The notes: generated from the sequence alone by a model not told the origin. A DNA stretch of 64,000 bases from Neospora caninum Liverpool (GCF_000208865.1 NC_018396.1:5140514-5204513), one strand, 5' to 3'. Positions 21,741-36,400 are shown, numbered from the stretch's first letter. Numbers and translations are program-made.

Positions 21741-24498
21741 GGGGTGCTGCGCGTGTCGAGACTTCTTTCTGGAGTGCGGGCGCCTTGGAAAGGGCCGTGG
21801 TGATTCACCGTGATGCCTCTGGAGATTTTCTTTTTAAAATCGCGTGCGTGGGGAAAGCAAAACCTTCCCTCTCTGTGCTCTAGGACGGTTCTGCTGACCG
21901 GCTGACCTGCCGGTAACCCGTAGTCGCGTTCCTCTTGTCGCTGCGTTGCCGTATCGGCTTTTTCTCGATGACTGCTTTCTGTCTCGCCTCCACCTCCTCT
22001 CCATCTCTTTGCTGCTTCGCCATACCTCGTCCCGTCGTGGGTCTTGTTTTTTGCGGAGCCTCTCCCGCATGCCGCTCTACAAGCCTTCCGCGAATGCCCT
22101 GAGTTCCCATTGTCTCCCCCCCGACTATCTCCGAAAAAAAGTGTTCGTAACACCTTGCGTGCGGGTCGGAGCCTAACGGACAACGAATTTCGCGACCGTA
22201 GGATGAGGTGCCCGTGAATAATGTACTCAAAAAAAAATATGCAAGAAATACAAAATGTTTACTGGCAGTTTTTAGCAGTTAGGAACCACTCCATAAATGA
22301 TGGCGACAAGACCATCGCCAGCGCTCCGCCCCTGCGTCTCGTCGTAAAAGGAGGCCGTAGGTGCCCGTGATGTTTTTTTCTAGCCGTCCCGCGTCTCCTG
22401 TCTCTCCTGTCTCCCGAGAACCTCACGAATGTCTCTTGTGATCACGGCGTCTGGGGCTGGCGCTCCTTATGGCTTGAGTCCCTGCGCGCGTCTCTCGCAC
22501 ACCTGTCTCCCTCCTCACTCTTCTAGCGTGTCTCCTCCTTCCGTTAGTCGCGTGGTTGTGCATCCGCATTCCCAAGTCGTCGCCTATCCTTTGTCTACTT
22601 AAACACGAAAGGAGACTGCATGCCCACATGCTCCGCGCGCGCGACGTGCACCGAGATGGACGGGAGAACAAGAGCGCCACGGACCCCTCCGTTTGTAGGC
22701 CTGCTCGTGTCGCTGCAGTACCGGTAGTCTTGGCCGCACGAAACACAGAACTGGGAATACAGGCGCAGCACGGCGAATCCCGTGACACCTGGGTTCCAGG
22801 AGTAGTGAAGAAGGAAAATGCTAGCACACCCGTCCAAAAGTATTTGGACTGTCGTTCCAGCTGCGTGTCGCTATAGCAGGATGGTACGAGTAGCAGCTTT
22901 GAAGGGAACGTATGTAGAGAGAACGAGAAGAGGTGCTCCCTTCTCTGCTACCATGCACTCCTCAGTCGCCCGTCGCATAGCCGCCTGCGCTCCGAAAGGC
23001 TCCTTCAAGGGGATACTCTTCCAGAACGAACGTGCCGCCTAACCGAAAAAAATACCTGAAAATCTACGGGAGAAAAGGCCACAAGTTTTGCTGTGTCTGA
23101 CAGGATGCCTAGGTAAAAGACTCGGTAGAATCTGAGAGACACGTGTCCGCGGGACTCGAGTAGGCTCATCTCGAAACTGCAGTCTCACAGGAATTGAGAT
23201 CATGGCTCGTGCGTGTGTGTGCGTGTGTATACAGGTACACCGCATAGAAAGGGCTTCTGTACATTCAAAGAGAGCGGGGATAGGAACTGGCGTTTTTAGA
23301 TAGACTCATGCGACGCACACACACACCGGGGGGTAATCCTTTGAGTTTCTGATAGAACTTGAAACAGGCATTGTGTTCTCGTGCCTGGTCATCGTATCTG
23401 CCTAGGCACCCACCAGCGTGTGAGCAGGTCTGCAGGCCACGTGTGTGTGTGCGTGGGCAGGCGCGTACATCCCGGTTCTGTAGAGAATACGCGGGGGTTT
23501 CAGGAACGCTGGACTTCTACATGGAGTTCCTCCGTTTTGTTCGTAGCTCGAATGATGCGTGGGCGTGACGAAAGGTTTGCCAGAGAAGAAAGGGAATCGA
23601 TGGAAGCAAAAGTCCTCGAGCACAGCTGATGACTGACTTGCGTCTGTCCAACCCACACGCAGAAAGCAACACTGGGACTGTAAACAAAACTCGCACCAAG
23701 CCGCAAAACGTAGAAAGAAAAGGACCATCTGCCGTCAGGCAACGCTTTCAAAGAAACCAGCTCTCTCTGCTGCAGGGGGCGACGGGAAGCGTCTCCAACT
23801 TGGGTCCCAGTGAAGATCGCCTGCTTCCTCGTTCGACGGACCTCCGCCTCTCTAAATAGGTATATGCATGTGCAGGTATATGTGCACACTTTTGCTCATC
23901 CCCCTATGAAGATGCTTCCATGTATACATCTCGGTAGAGGGAGACGTTTCTGTTTTGGCGCGCGAGGGCGGTCATAGAAGCCACGAGACTCTGAGCAGAC
24001 AAAGAAACACAACCCACACTCAGGGGGGACAAAGCTGAAACCGCTGCGAGAGATTCAAAAACGGCAGCTTCCACGTTCGTGGCTTCATGGTGAACAGGGT
24101 CAGATGAAATCTGCTCGAACGCAACTGTGCAGGCGACACAGCTCGGCAAACGCCGCCTCTCTGCTGCGCCATGTAGCTAAAAGGCTTGAGGCCGGTCTGT
24201 GGCTGTCACCTTCGAAGGATCCGTCGCGGAGATCCGCCCCACGCGCAGGTCAACCCAAGACATCTCCAGTCGCGGGACTGCCCCGCAGAAGATTCAGATA
24301 TCGGAGCACTGGTTGTTGCGAGAGGGGGGAGACAGGACAAGTGAAGCGAAGAGCCGAGGAAACGGAGGCAAGGGGACACCAGGAGCGAAGCGGGGACAAA
24401 GAGACAGACAGGGAAGCCGCAGCGCACGCAGACCACAGAAAAGGGCCGAGGCGACCGACCCGAAGTGGCTGCAAAGCTGCGGCGCGCCGCACGAGCCT
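21741..24498. other. Convergent intergenic region between DSS1 and the NBAS-like gene
   Basis: About 2.8 kb holding the 3' UTRs of two converging genes. It includes short GT/CA-rich stretches (about 23206-23230, 23313-23324 and 23439-23452). Many short frames occur on both strands, none with an ATG start plus recognisable content. I see no RNA gene. The minus-strand gene might extend further into it if the stop at 24499 is spliced around. Confidence 0.4.
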
Positions 24499-27400
24499 TC
24501 ACACGACCTCCAATGTTTGTGCATGCTTTTGCTTTCTCGCTCTCGAGAAACCCCGCCAATTCGCGCCTCTCTGCGTCTGCTTGACACTGGTCACCCACTT
24601 TTGAACTGCCTCTCCGAGCCTGTCGGTCACGTGCCTCCACAGACTGTCTCCGCTCGCTCGCAGCGCACGCGCTCGTCGCAGCTCCTGTCTTGTCTCCAGA
24701 AATCGCAGGCGTGCAGCGTCTTCCAGGGCTTCCCTCCGGCGCTCGACTGCCGCCAGAAAGGCGGGACACGCGCCACTCGCGAAACGCGCGAAGCTTCCAC
24801 ATAACGCCCCGACTTCACAGCCCGAAAGAACGGGAAGGCGCGGAAGCAAAGTCCGGGGAGAAGAGGCGAGGACTGGTGCTGTGGCCGAAGGCCTTTCCGC
24901 CAGTGCTTGACCCGCCACACTCTGCGCGCGCCGGTCCGCCCCTCGTTCTCGTCCTGCTTCTTCCTCGCCTTGAACCTCGAGACCCGCGCGATACAGAAGC
25001 CACGCGGTCGCTGGAAAGCGGCAGCGCCATCCTGGGCGGGCAGACTGACGCGCGCACCGCACGTGAGCAGCCAGTCTCTCTCCCTGTTCGCGCTCCAGCT
25101 CCCATAAGGAAGGAGTCAAACGCTCTCCGGCGGCGCCTTCGCTTTCTGCTTCTCCGTCTTGGCCTGGACGGCTCCAGGGTCTCCGGACCAACGCACCGGA
25201 GCGAGAGCACGGCGGCGCGGCGACCGAGAGACGATGCTGCGAGAGAGCACAGGAATGAACGCCGCACGAAAGAGATGACGCGAAAGCTGGGACTCGCTCC
25301 TCGGGCGATAGGGGATGCCTCCACATCTCCGGGGGTCTCTGAGGGCGTTTTGGGGGCGCCATCCAAGGCTGAACGAAAGGGGAGAAACGAGGCCAGAAGA
25401 AGCGACAGACAAGACCCAGTTCGAACACCCCAGCAAAAGAAGACAAGCGCGATGCGCGACACCAAGACGATCGCGCCTTTCCCGACAGGCGTCCAATCCT
25501 CGAAAAAGGAAAGGCCACAGACAAATAATGAGGAGAAACGCGCCTCACAAAAGGCCTCCTTTACACCCGATCGTCCTCACCTCGTCGACTGCGTTTCGAA
25601 GCGCGCTCACGCGCCAGCGCGCTTCTTCCTCCTCTTCGCTCGTCTCGACGGCCTGCTGCGCGGCTTCGATCCCCGGTGCTTCGCCTGCGCGCAAGGCCTC
25701 GCATGTCTCTCTCTGAATGCAGCCAACTCCCCGCGAGGCCGCGCCGCAGGCCTTCCGGAGAAGGCGGCTGAGCAGATGTGGGCGCAGGAGAGTCAGCCAC
25801 TGCAAGACGTGAGCGAGAACCGCGAGAAGGTACTCTTCCCGTTCGTCTCGATCTTGTTCCTCAGCCTCTCCTGATTCGGCGTCTTCTGCCTCGCTCTCCC
25901 CGGCTTCACAGGCGACCTCGCGATACCAAGCACAGACCGCTGCAGCCACTCGCGCACGCTCGGCGGGCCAGCTCTTGAAGCTTTCTGGGAGGAGGACACC
26001 GGGGAAAGAAGCGCGCGGCTGAGAAGACATGAGCGACTGCTCAACCTCGTCTTGTAAAAAATCTTGCGCCTCCCAGGAGTCAACTGGCGGCCTGCGGATG
26101 CCACCACGGATTGCCCGCCGGCCGTCGATGCTTTCTTTCCGTCCGCAATCTCCGGAAATGACGAGGCCAGGCAACGCAGTCTGCAGATTCTGTCGCCTTG
26201 CGGCCTCCGCCTCCGGCGCGCCCGTCTCCAAAACGTCCACCCAGGCTCGGTTCGAGAGAGTGGCAACGACTACAGAGGCGGGAGACGTAGGCGCGAAAGG
26301 ATCGTCAGAGAGAGCCGAGAGAGTCGTGAGCAGAAGGGCGTGGCCTTTCTCAAGGAGTGTAGTCAGCCGAGGCGGCGGACGTCCCCAAGCGGAGGAAGCC
26401 TCGCGCGCTCTCTTCTGCGTTTTATCGCGCAGCCACGCCAAGGCCCGCTGCGCAGCCTCCTGGGGTCTTCCGCCCTCAGCAGGCGAAGCGAACGAGAGGG
26501 CCCTCGTGCGGTCGGCGGAGTGGCTGAGAAGGCGAAGGGCGGGAGAAGATTCAAACCACGACACCGAAGAGAGCAGATTCGAATCGTGGCCTGCGCCCTG
26601 AGAAAAACGCGAAAAAAAAGACAAAAATCGACTCGGAGTCACGCACACCTTTCCCATCGATCTGCCTCCTTGAAAACACTTCCCTCTCCCTCCCTCCTTC
26701 TCTTCTTTCTTCCTCCCTCTTCTTCCCTTCCTTCTCCCGCCCGGGACTCCGTTCTCCATCCATTTGAAGCAGGAGCGAGAGACGCCTTCTCTTACCTTGC
26801 GCCTCCACACCGGTGCGAAGAGAGCGATGAGGAGCGCCTCTTCCTCGGTCTCGGCGCTGGCCAAGAGAGAGCGCCACAGCGCGCCGCAAGTCCTGGGTGA
26901 GGCAGGCGCGCCCGGCTGCTCTGAAGATCGCTCCTCCTCTTCTTTTCCGTCTCTCTTCTCTCTCCTTCCTTGCTCGTCCGTCTCTTCAGTCTCCCCGTCG
27001 CCTTCGGCCACAGCCGCAGCGGGCGGGACCCACAGAAGGCTTCCTTCCGCCGAAAAACGGTCACCGATTTGTTCGCTCTCGGCTGCCAGGAGAACGACGC
27101 CACAAAGCCTGTCTAGCCTATCTCGCAGACTCCTCAGCTTCAACAGCCGTCCGCCCGGAAGGGATGGCCTCCCGAGCGCATCGCCCCTCGCGTCCCTGCC
27201 GCTTGAGGAGCCGCGCGTTTCGCCTGCGTTCTCCTGGCCTGTCACGTCGCTCTGGAGAGCCCGCTGCGAAGACGACGGCAGTGCGTGGATGAAAGCCTGA
27301 CAAAACGCAAACCCGCTGCTTCCCTCTTCCGAGGCGTCCAACTCTTTGTCTTTGTTTTCCTCCGATTCCGCGCAAGTATCTCTTCCCCGAGGGAACGAAT

Positions 27401-30400
27401 CGCCGACTGCCGCCGGACTTCCCCGCAGCCTCTGCCGTTCGTGCTCCGCGAGGAGGGCGGAGAGAGCAGAGACCGAGAACCGCGAGGAAGGCGACGGAGA
27501 CGAGAGAACCCGCGCCGACTCGCACTGCATCTCTCCGCCTCTCGAGGCGGCTCCGAGCATCTCTTCCTCCTGCGGATCCGACACCAGTGCACCTATGCAC
27601 TGAGCCGTCAGCCACAGAAGAATCGCCTCCAGGCGCGAAAAGGGCGAAGTGAACCTTGCAGCGGAGAGAGACGAAGCGCGAGCAGACGGAGACCCGCGCG
27701 GCGGCGAGACCCGGTGAGAGTGCTGCAGGAGAGAGTCGCAGAGGACGAGACAGAAAAGCAGTGTCTGTGCGTCGTTCTGTCTCCACCCGAGGCGCGAAGC
27801 CAGGGGAGCTGAGACAGCGGGACTGCCTGATTCGCGCTCTTTACAGAGCGCGAGGATCCACGAGCCGACTGCGTCCGCTACCGCGGCGAGAAGACTGTTT
27901 TTAAGGGCCGCACTTCCCGGGACTTCGCCGAGGCGCTGAAGCAGAAGCTGGAAATGATGGCCTGTGTGGGCGAACAAGACGGTGGCGGTGTCTGAGACAC
28001 CGCGTTTTTGCGGTACCGTTTCGGCGTCACGTTCCTCGTCTCCGCTGCCTGCGGAGGAGGCTCCACAGAGTCTTGCATGAAGATTCTGCAGCCAAGGCAA
28101 GAGCCCTGCGACGACAAAGGCACCCACAGCGCTTCCGGCTTCCGAGTCGGCCTCGCAAGCGGTCTCTCTCGCTCGCACAGACGCCGCCGGGGTCTGTCTC
28201 TCGCCGCCTATGTCTTCAACGCCTTCCGCGGAGACAGACAGACCAGCGAGGAGGTTCGCGGCCCGCGTCCGCAGGTTCCCGAGGCCTGTCGCCGCCAGCT
28301 GTTGTATTGTCGCCTTTTCCTGTCCCTTTGCCGCCCGTGCCGCGCTACCGCGCTTCAGGTCATGCTCAGAAAAGAGAGACGACGGGCACGAAGCCAAGGC
28401 AAACCAGAAAGACGACGCGAAGCCTGGAAACTTTGACTCCTCGCAGTACAGCAGGACGTTGACGCAGGCAGACGCAAAAGAATCCTGCGTGAGTATCCCG
28501 GACGGTGAGGAAAAGAGAGAACAAAGAGAGAAAGGAGAGGAAGAAGAGGGAGATGGGTGGTGGGTGTGCAAAGCAAGGCAAGGCGACTCTGAAGGAGACA
28601 GAGAGGGAAGGAGACACGAAGAGAGACAGAAGGGAGAAGATTGAGCAAAGGCAAGATCCCAGGCAGTAGCGAGGAGGAGCCAGGCCTCTTGAAATCGAAG
28701 TTGCTGGAGGAGATGGAGAGGCCGTTCGGTGTTCCGCAACACCAACTGAGTCTCCTGTGTCTCGCCGTCTCTGTCAACTTTCTGGTCTCCAGCGAACCTT
28801 TTTCGCCGTTCTTCTCCTGGGCCTTTTCCCGCCTTCAGACACCTCTCGAGGGATTGACGCATGTGCTGAACGATATGAAGGAGCGCAGCCTGCCGCGCAA
28901 ATGAACGCCACCCCGTTCCAGGGCGTGTCTGCGTCTCTCTCGAACATAAGCCGAGTCGCACGGAAAGTTGCCGCACAGTTGATTCCCAGCGAGAGAGAGG
29001 AAGGAAAGGAAGAAGTAGAGACACGAAATCCTCTGTGTCTAGGGCGGCGTCTGCATGCGCGGGCTGCAGTTCGGTCATCGCCCTGCCTCCTTCTTTGAGA
29101 CGACCGAACGCTTCCTCTCCGTTGTCGTCTTCTTGGCGCCCAGTTCCACCAGCGGACAAGGAGACAAGAGACGAAAAGCCGCCTGCTTCCGCTTGCCTTT
29201 CGAGGTAACGAAGAAAGAGAGCCTCAACAACAAAAGAGGCGGGAGCTCGTCGAGAGAGAAGGGGTGGACCCTGCTGAAGGAAGACCAGCAGAGCAACGCT
29301 TTCTGCCTCTCCAGCGGGAGGCCGGCGCTTTGGCCACGCCGCAGGCGACTGGCCCAGCGCTTCGAGCACTGCCTGCAGAAACGGATCTTGTCCCTTCTCT
29401 TCTTCACCCTCTTCACTCGCTTCCCTTCGCCTTCCGTCCCCTCTCTCTTCTTCTGGGTCTTTTTCTCTCCAGTCTTTCTGCTCCGTCCAGGAGCGAGGAA
29501 GGAAGAGAGAGGTGATATCAACGAGAGGAAGAAGAGAAAAGAGAACAGACAGAGCGTCATCGACCTGGGCACATCCTAAGCCCGTTTCGCTTACGATCGT
29601 AGCCACTTGGTTCTCTCTTCTTCTACCAGCCTCCCTCAAGCTCGTCGCTCTGCCCAACGCCACCCCTGCTCGACCGTTGTCTTCTCTCTCTCCTTCGCTG
29701 TCCCCCGTTTCCTCCCCCTCTCCCTTCTCTTCTTTTTTCTCCTCTCCTTCCCTGCGTCTCACCGGTCGCCTCCAGTCCTCGAACAGTACTGCTGACAAAA
29801 ACGTTTGCGGTGAGCAACCTGCTGCCCGAGCAGCACACGAGAAGAGCGATCGAAGGAACAGAGTCTTCTCAAGGACTCCCTGCAAAGCGCCAGAGGGAGA
29901 CGCGCGACAAGCAGCCGAAGCTGAGGGAGTGCTGCGCTCTTCCTGTACAGCAAAGACACCGGCAGCTTGCAGCTGCGCACCGAGCTGACTCGCGCGGCGT
30001 TCTTCCCCCTCGTCGGACACTCGAGGTTCGTCCTCTCCTTCCTCGCCGGTTCCTCGCCCGTCTCCACCGACATCCAGAAGTGTCTTGACTTCCTTCCCAA
30101 GAGATCCGGTTGCCGTTCCCTTCTGTGAGCAGCGACAACAGACCATAGCCTTCGTGAAGATCCTCAGAAGGCGCACAATCCACCGGCCTGTCTCCCACAC
30201 GCCTCCTACCTCGTCTTCTTCTCCCTCTTCTTCCACTTGCCTGTCGGCCTTTCCTCGCCGTCCCCGGCAGGGTTTCTCGGCGGGCAGGAAGAAGATAAGA
30301 GGCATCTGGGTGTGAAGCTCCGCGACGAAGGTGGAGAGAGGCTGCAGCGGCGAGAGGAAGAGACCTTCAAACGTTTCGAGGCGCATGCGAAACGCCTCGA

Positions 30401-33400
30401 GACTTTCCCGCTCACTGCCCCACCGTGACTGCCCTCCACACTTGGACTCAGCAGAGGGGTGCATGCGCTTTCTCTGCGTCTCCAGAGCTTCTGCCTCGCG
30501 CCCAGCAAAACACGACGGCAGCGCGACGGCTGCGGCCGGCACATGCTCGCACGAAGCAGTTTGCAGGGAAAGGCGGGTAGACGGCTCAAAATCGTTCGGC
30601 GACGATCCGAAAGGCGAAGCAGAGGCAGGCATCGAAGACGAAGCAAAGCCAGGGATCGGAGACGAAGCAAAGGCAGGGATCGGAGACGAAGACGAAAGAA
30701 GCCGCGACCGGGCGAATGTGGCCAGAGGCTCCTCGCAGCTTCTCGCGGCTTCCCGACTCACCGGCAACTCCCCCGCCCCGCCTCCGCGCTCCACGAGGTG
30801 TCCGCCGTCTCTCTGCGCTCCTGCTTGCTCGGACCTCGCCCACGCAGCCCCAGCTGCGCGCGCCTCTGTCTCCGGCGTCCTTTCTTCCTTCGGCCTTGTG
30901 TCCGAGGGCATTCGCTGCTCTCGACCCTGTCTCTGCGGATCGGTCTCGCTACGGCGGTCGCCTGCACAGAGAGAAAGAAGCGAGAACGGCGGGGCATCGC
31001 GCGCCTCCCAGGGCCAGGTGTCCAAGTCTCCCAGAGCGCTCTGAAGAGAGTTCGCCGCGGGAAGAAGCGCTGTGACGGAGTCGATTTTCTCTGGGAACGC
31101 CTGCGTGACCCGCAGCAGCACGTGGCGCCTGAAAGCAGGGTCGCCGGCGAGCGAGGAGAGAAAGGCGGCATCCAGGGAGTCGCCCAGGATTAGTGTCTCC
31201 TCGGTGGGCGAATCGCCGATACGCAGGGACGAGTCAGCCAGAGGGGGCCTTTGAGAGCGTGGGCCTCGGCCCGTCTCCTCTTTCCTCGCCTCCGGCAGGA
31301 GGCCGAGAAGAAGCAGCACGACGCTGGAGGCGTGGAGGAAGTCGCGGACGAGGAAGAGCGAGTGGACGAGCGACACGGGCGAGACAGAGACCAGGCGCGT
31401 CTCTGCTCGCCTTTCTCGCGCGCGGGGACCCAAGGGCGAGTTCAAGGGCGAATCCGGATCAGCAGGGGACCTTCCAGCGGGGCACGAAGCGAAGAAGAGC
31501 GCCTCCCATCGAAGCAGAAGTTGCAGAAGCACTTCCGTCGCGACATCGGCTCGGGCCGCGCAAGGCGCGCCGCTCCACACACGCGACGGCGGACAGAACG
31601 CTGCATGCTGCTTCCAGGCAGAGGCGGAAGACGCACGGGAAGACAGAAGCGAGAACGGAGAGGGAGAGGACGGGGCGCCCCGCGGCTTGTCCCCCCTGCG
31701 TTCCGCTGCAGCGTCGCCAGCGGCAGCGAGAAAACTATGAAGCAGCAGAAGCGCACACTGCGGAAAAGCGGAGGCTACTCCGGGGCGCGAGTTCGCGGGT
31801 TGGAGGCCCCGCTCGCGCCCGTCCCTCGCCTTGGGCACGCGTGGCCTGGCCGAAGTCGACGAGGCGTCCCCGTCTCCAGAGAAGGAGACACCGGAAGGAA
31901 AAGAACGGGGACAGCGGGAAACCAAGGAGAGGAGCGCAGCAACGAGGAAGGCAGCCTCAACGTCTGTTTGAAGCAAGGCCTGCAGGAAGGCTTGGAAGCT
32001 TGCTAGGCTTGCCCCCGGATGCGACAGCTGAACATACTTTTCGTCGTGCTCGGTCTCCTCCGTTTGCTCCCCACACACGGGCCTTGTGGCGTGCCGCTTG
32101 AGACGCTGCTCGCCTGTGTCCTCTTCCCCGGTGTCTCTGCCCGCCTGGACCAGAAACGAGCAGAAAAGAAGAAGCGGGAGGTCCCAGCCGGAAGCCGGCG
32201 CGAGCGAGACGAGCGCCTGCGCGTGGAGACACCCAGGCGGCTGGTGTGTGGAGTCAGAAGGCGGCCGGAACGAAGATCCCGCACCGACTGTCTGGGGCCA
32301 GAACAGGAGAAACGGCACGATCGACAGCCCCACACCACTCGAATCAGCGAGCGACGAGAGGACATGCGGTTCGGCGGTGAGAACTGCTTCTGGCGACATA
32401 GCTGTCTCTTCTCTCTTTTGCTCCTCTGACTTTGTTCGCGTCTCCGTGTTCCCCTCCTCCCTGCCTCCTTCTCTCTGGAGTCCGACCTCTCGCGGCAGCG
32501 CGTCTTCCTTCCCTCTCTCGCTACGCTGTGCCTCGCTCCGGACCTGTCCCCGAGCCGGTGGAGCCGCAGCCAGGTGCGCGTCGACCGGATCTGTCTCCGC
32601 CGGCGGGATTCCCTCTCCAGGGTGCTTCCGTTCTTTGTCTCCCGCCGACGAAGAAACCACTGGCTTCATAGCGCGAACCGCCTCGGCGAGAGGGCCCGCC
32701 GGCGCTCTCCCCGTTCGGATCGTCCCTCCAGGGGCAGTCGCGGGGAGATCGGAGTCGCCTCGTGTTGCCCCGTCTTCGTCGCACCCTTCTGTGGAGCCAC
32801 GACTCGCAAACGACGGCCATCCGGGTGCTGTCTCCCCGCGTCGTCCCTCAGTCTCTGCCTCGTTCTTTCCCGCTTCGCCGCCTTTCCCGAAGAAGGCTGA
32901 GGACGCCATCCGCGAACCTAAACGCTTGTCGTATTCCTGCCGCGCTCGCGACGCTGCGAAACTCACCATTCCCTCAGCGACGCCAATCGCCGAGAAAACA
33001 AAGGCAGCCGGAGCAACCGGTGGCGGTTTTATTGTGCGAAAAGAAGAGGATGACAACGCAGAAGAGTCCATTGCACGTCGCTCGACAGATTTGCTGCTAG
33101 CCTCGGCTGCAGCGCCGCTGCGGGGAGCCGAGAGACCGAGGGCTGCCCGCGACCGCAAAAAGAGAGATGTAGTTAAGACCTTCGGAGAGAAAGACGCCGA
33201 CGTCGCCTCACTCTCCTGCGCGATTGCCGCTCTTCCGCCCCCTGTCTGTCCTCCCGAGAACCTCCAGACAGAGCTCTCTGCTTCTTCGCGGCTTCCCAAA
33301 CGACCTCCGCCTCGGACCTCTCCCTGCGTCCAGAAGCTGGAAGCGCCGCCGGGCGGCGCCAGCAGCCTGCGGGTGCCCGCGTCTCCGCTGGCCTCGCGAG

Positions 33401-36400
33401 CGTCGCTCTCCAGAGTCGGGCGCACCCAAGGAGCGAAGGGAACGGACGCGGGAAGATTTTCCGCGCCGGCGAACCAGTCTGCACTCGTGGCAGGGATCCA
33501 AGCTGGAGAATCGAGACTGGCGCATGCACTTTTTCTTCTCTCTGAGGAACGCGACCGCTGCGGAGAAGCCCCCGCGCGGCTCTCCGCAGACAGCAGCCCT
33601 TTCTGGCCAACAGCCGGCGTTGCAGAGGCCGAAAGCGCCGCTCTGTCGCGAGAAAAACTGCGGGGCGAGCTCTGCGCTTCGAGCGCGTCACCCTCTCTGT
33701 CTCGTTTCTGGACTTCGAAGACGGGGTCCGCCCGTCGCTTCTCTCCGTGCACAGTGGTCTTCCGCGGGAACAGAGCCGCCGCCTGGAGCATGAAGTGCTC
33801 GTGCTGCACAGCCGCGAACGCGCCGAGGAGAAGCGGCAGGCGCAGCGCGTCGCACCGCCGCACCGCCAAAGCGAGGAGCGCGCCTCGGAGGTTGGGCGAC
33901 AAGCACACAGATCGAGCTCGCGAGGCCGTCTCGAAGGAGAGCGACGAAGAAGAGGACCGACGGTCGAGCGTTGGCCGAGAGAGAAACGGAAGAGGACGCC
34001 TGTTGGAGAACTGCAAAGTGAGGACGGAGAGAGACGGATCGGCCTCCGCAAGAATGCGGCGGAGACAGTTCGAATTTCGGCGGCCGCGTCCCTCACGCTT
34101 CCCGACCGTTCTCTCAACCGTTTGCTCCAAAGGACGCAAGTCGACTCGAACGTCTCCTGTCAACGCGAGCACCTGCGCTCCGTCCACAGCCGTCCGGCCC
34201 TCTCTTGGCGGCCTCTCTCGCCTCGCTTCCTCACCAGAGTCTGCTTCGTCTGCGCCTCCGCCTCCTCTTTGCCTCTCTTCGCTCGTTCGCCTTGCTGTCT
34301 CTCTGCGTTTCGTCTCCGTCCCTCCTCCAAAGGGCTGTTGCTGCCACACGAGGAGCGTCGCGAGGACGCGCAGCGCCTCGTCCACCCTCCCTCTCACCCA
34401 GTACGCCCAGGCGCGCGACTCGTGCAGCCTCCACCTTCCTCGCCAGGTCCCCTCTCGCTCGCCGTCGTCCAGCAAGCTGGCGAGTTTCTCCAGAAGCCGG
34501 TTCTCGTCCGCCGCCTCTGGACACGCGCGGAGAATCGCCTGCACCAGGCGCGCCAAGCCGCCGGGCACTGTAGCTGCCACACGCACCTGCAGCGGAGTGG
34601 AAGGCCAGGCGAGAGCGAGAAGGCCGGAGGTTGGCGAACCACACCAGACGGCAGAACTGACAGGCCCTGCGGAACGGCTTCTCGGAGCTGTCTCTTGAGC
34701 CACGCAGTTCGCGGCGTCGGCAGTGAAGCCTCGGCTGCTTTCGGCCGCGCCGTCCGCACGATGCGTCGCTTCTCCGTGTACAAGCCGATTCTCGACGCTC
34801 GCCGAGGATCCGTAGGAGCGAAGAAGACGCATCGTCGAGGACGCCGCAGAGCCTGAAACCTCCACGGCTCCCCGTGCCAGGGCGCCGCCGCCGCGGGCGG
34901 CGCCCACCATCGCCGCTCTGGCGGCCTTGGCAGAGGATCCAGCAACTGACGCGAGAGCTTCGAACTCGACGCCGAAGACTTTCTTCCCCTCGACAGCCAC
35001 AGCCGGACCGGCGAGCGAGGGTCTGGTCCCGTGCACGGTCGCGGCGCCTGCGGAGACGAGGGCCGGGGACGTGACGAGGGCGTTGAGCGCCTCGAGGAAG
35101 GCAAGAAAGCGAAGCTCCGAGCGGACCTGTCGAGCGAGGACCTCGCTCTGTCTCTCAAAGCCCAGCGTCGAATCTTCCCTCTGCTGCCCAGGCGAGACAG
35201 GGCGTGTGGCGGGATTCGCCGCTCTTTGCACGCGCGCGGTTTCTCCGGGTTTCTTTTCCTGCGGGAAGCCAGAGCCCAGCGCAGGCTCGTCGAGAGCGTT
35301 CCGCCCCGCGTTCCGTTCCGCCTTGCGCTGCAGCCTCACGCGCCGGCGATCACTGTCGAGGACCAGGCAGATGCGCAGAAGCTCCTGAGCGGCGGCGAGA
35401 GAAGGATCGCCGATGCTCGGGGCGGCGTTGACGAGGTCGCGGGCGCAGGCCAGCAAAGACGCTGCGGCGCGCGGAAAGAAGGCCGCCAGTTGCGCGTCTC
35501 CCCCGAGGAGGGCGACGTCTCGCCAGCGCTCCAGAAGCTTCTCGAGCAACGCGCGCTTTGGCGAGAAGGCCGAACCTGTGCTGCGCTCGCGGCCGAGGGC
35601 GGCGCTCGACGCGCGGGCGAGCGGCCGGAGGTGCTGGAACACTGACGCGAAGCCGCCAGCCGCGGAAGGCGATCGCGGAAGAGAAGAGAAGGAGACTTCA
35701 GTCGCACACGTCGTTAACAGGATTTCGTACAGGTCCTCAGGAGCGAGAGCTGCGCACGCACGCCGGTGCACGTACACCGCGCGGTCGAGAAGTTGGGCAC
35801 ACGTGATGGGCTCCGCCGCGCCGACCGCAGCTGTCTCCTCCCCCGACGCGGATGGCCCATCCCGCCGGTCCGGGAGCCTCGAGAGTCCCGCGTCGCTGCC
35901 TGCCGTCTCTGTCCCTTCCCCGGCGTCGGCGACTCTCGGTGCGCGGCAGAGCGCTCGCAGGAGAGACGCACACAGCATACGCGCGGAAGATGGAGACAGG
36001 CACGCCGTTTTCAGCTGCTGAAACGTGACACTGGGCGGCGCCGGCGTGAGGTGGCGGTTGAGGAATTCGACGACGTCGAGATGCTGCTCCAGCATATCTG
36101 CTCCCCCCGCCAGGACGCGGAGGCGTTTTCGCCGCTCCAGAAACCACGTTCTCTCCGCTTGTCGCCTCTCCGTCTCCGTGCCTTCGCTCCGGCCGCCGTA
36201 CATCTCGCCGAGTTCTTCCTGCCCAGCTGGCTGCTCACCCAGCTCTTCTTCAAAGCTCTGGGGGAGTGCGTTGTACAGCCGGTCGACGATGGAGAGCAGC
36301 GAAGACGCGGACAGGAGACTCGATCGATGATACACTGCGCAAAGAGCGACTTCGCCCACGTCCGACCTGCGACGCAGGAGACGCAAAGACGGCGCGACGA

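Noticed and set aside
24690..25874. 394-codon plus-strand open frame
   Set aside because: Antisense shadow of the last exons of the NBAS-like gene, Arg/Pro-rich with no motif.
32086..34698. 870-codon plus-strand open frame
   Set aside because: It lies wholly antisense to exon 3 of the NBAS-like gene. Its Ser/Arg/Pro-rich, domainless translation is what the complementary strand of a biased GC-rich coding exon gives.
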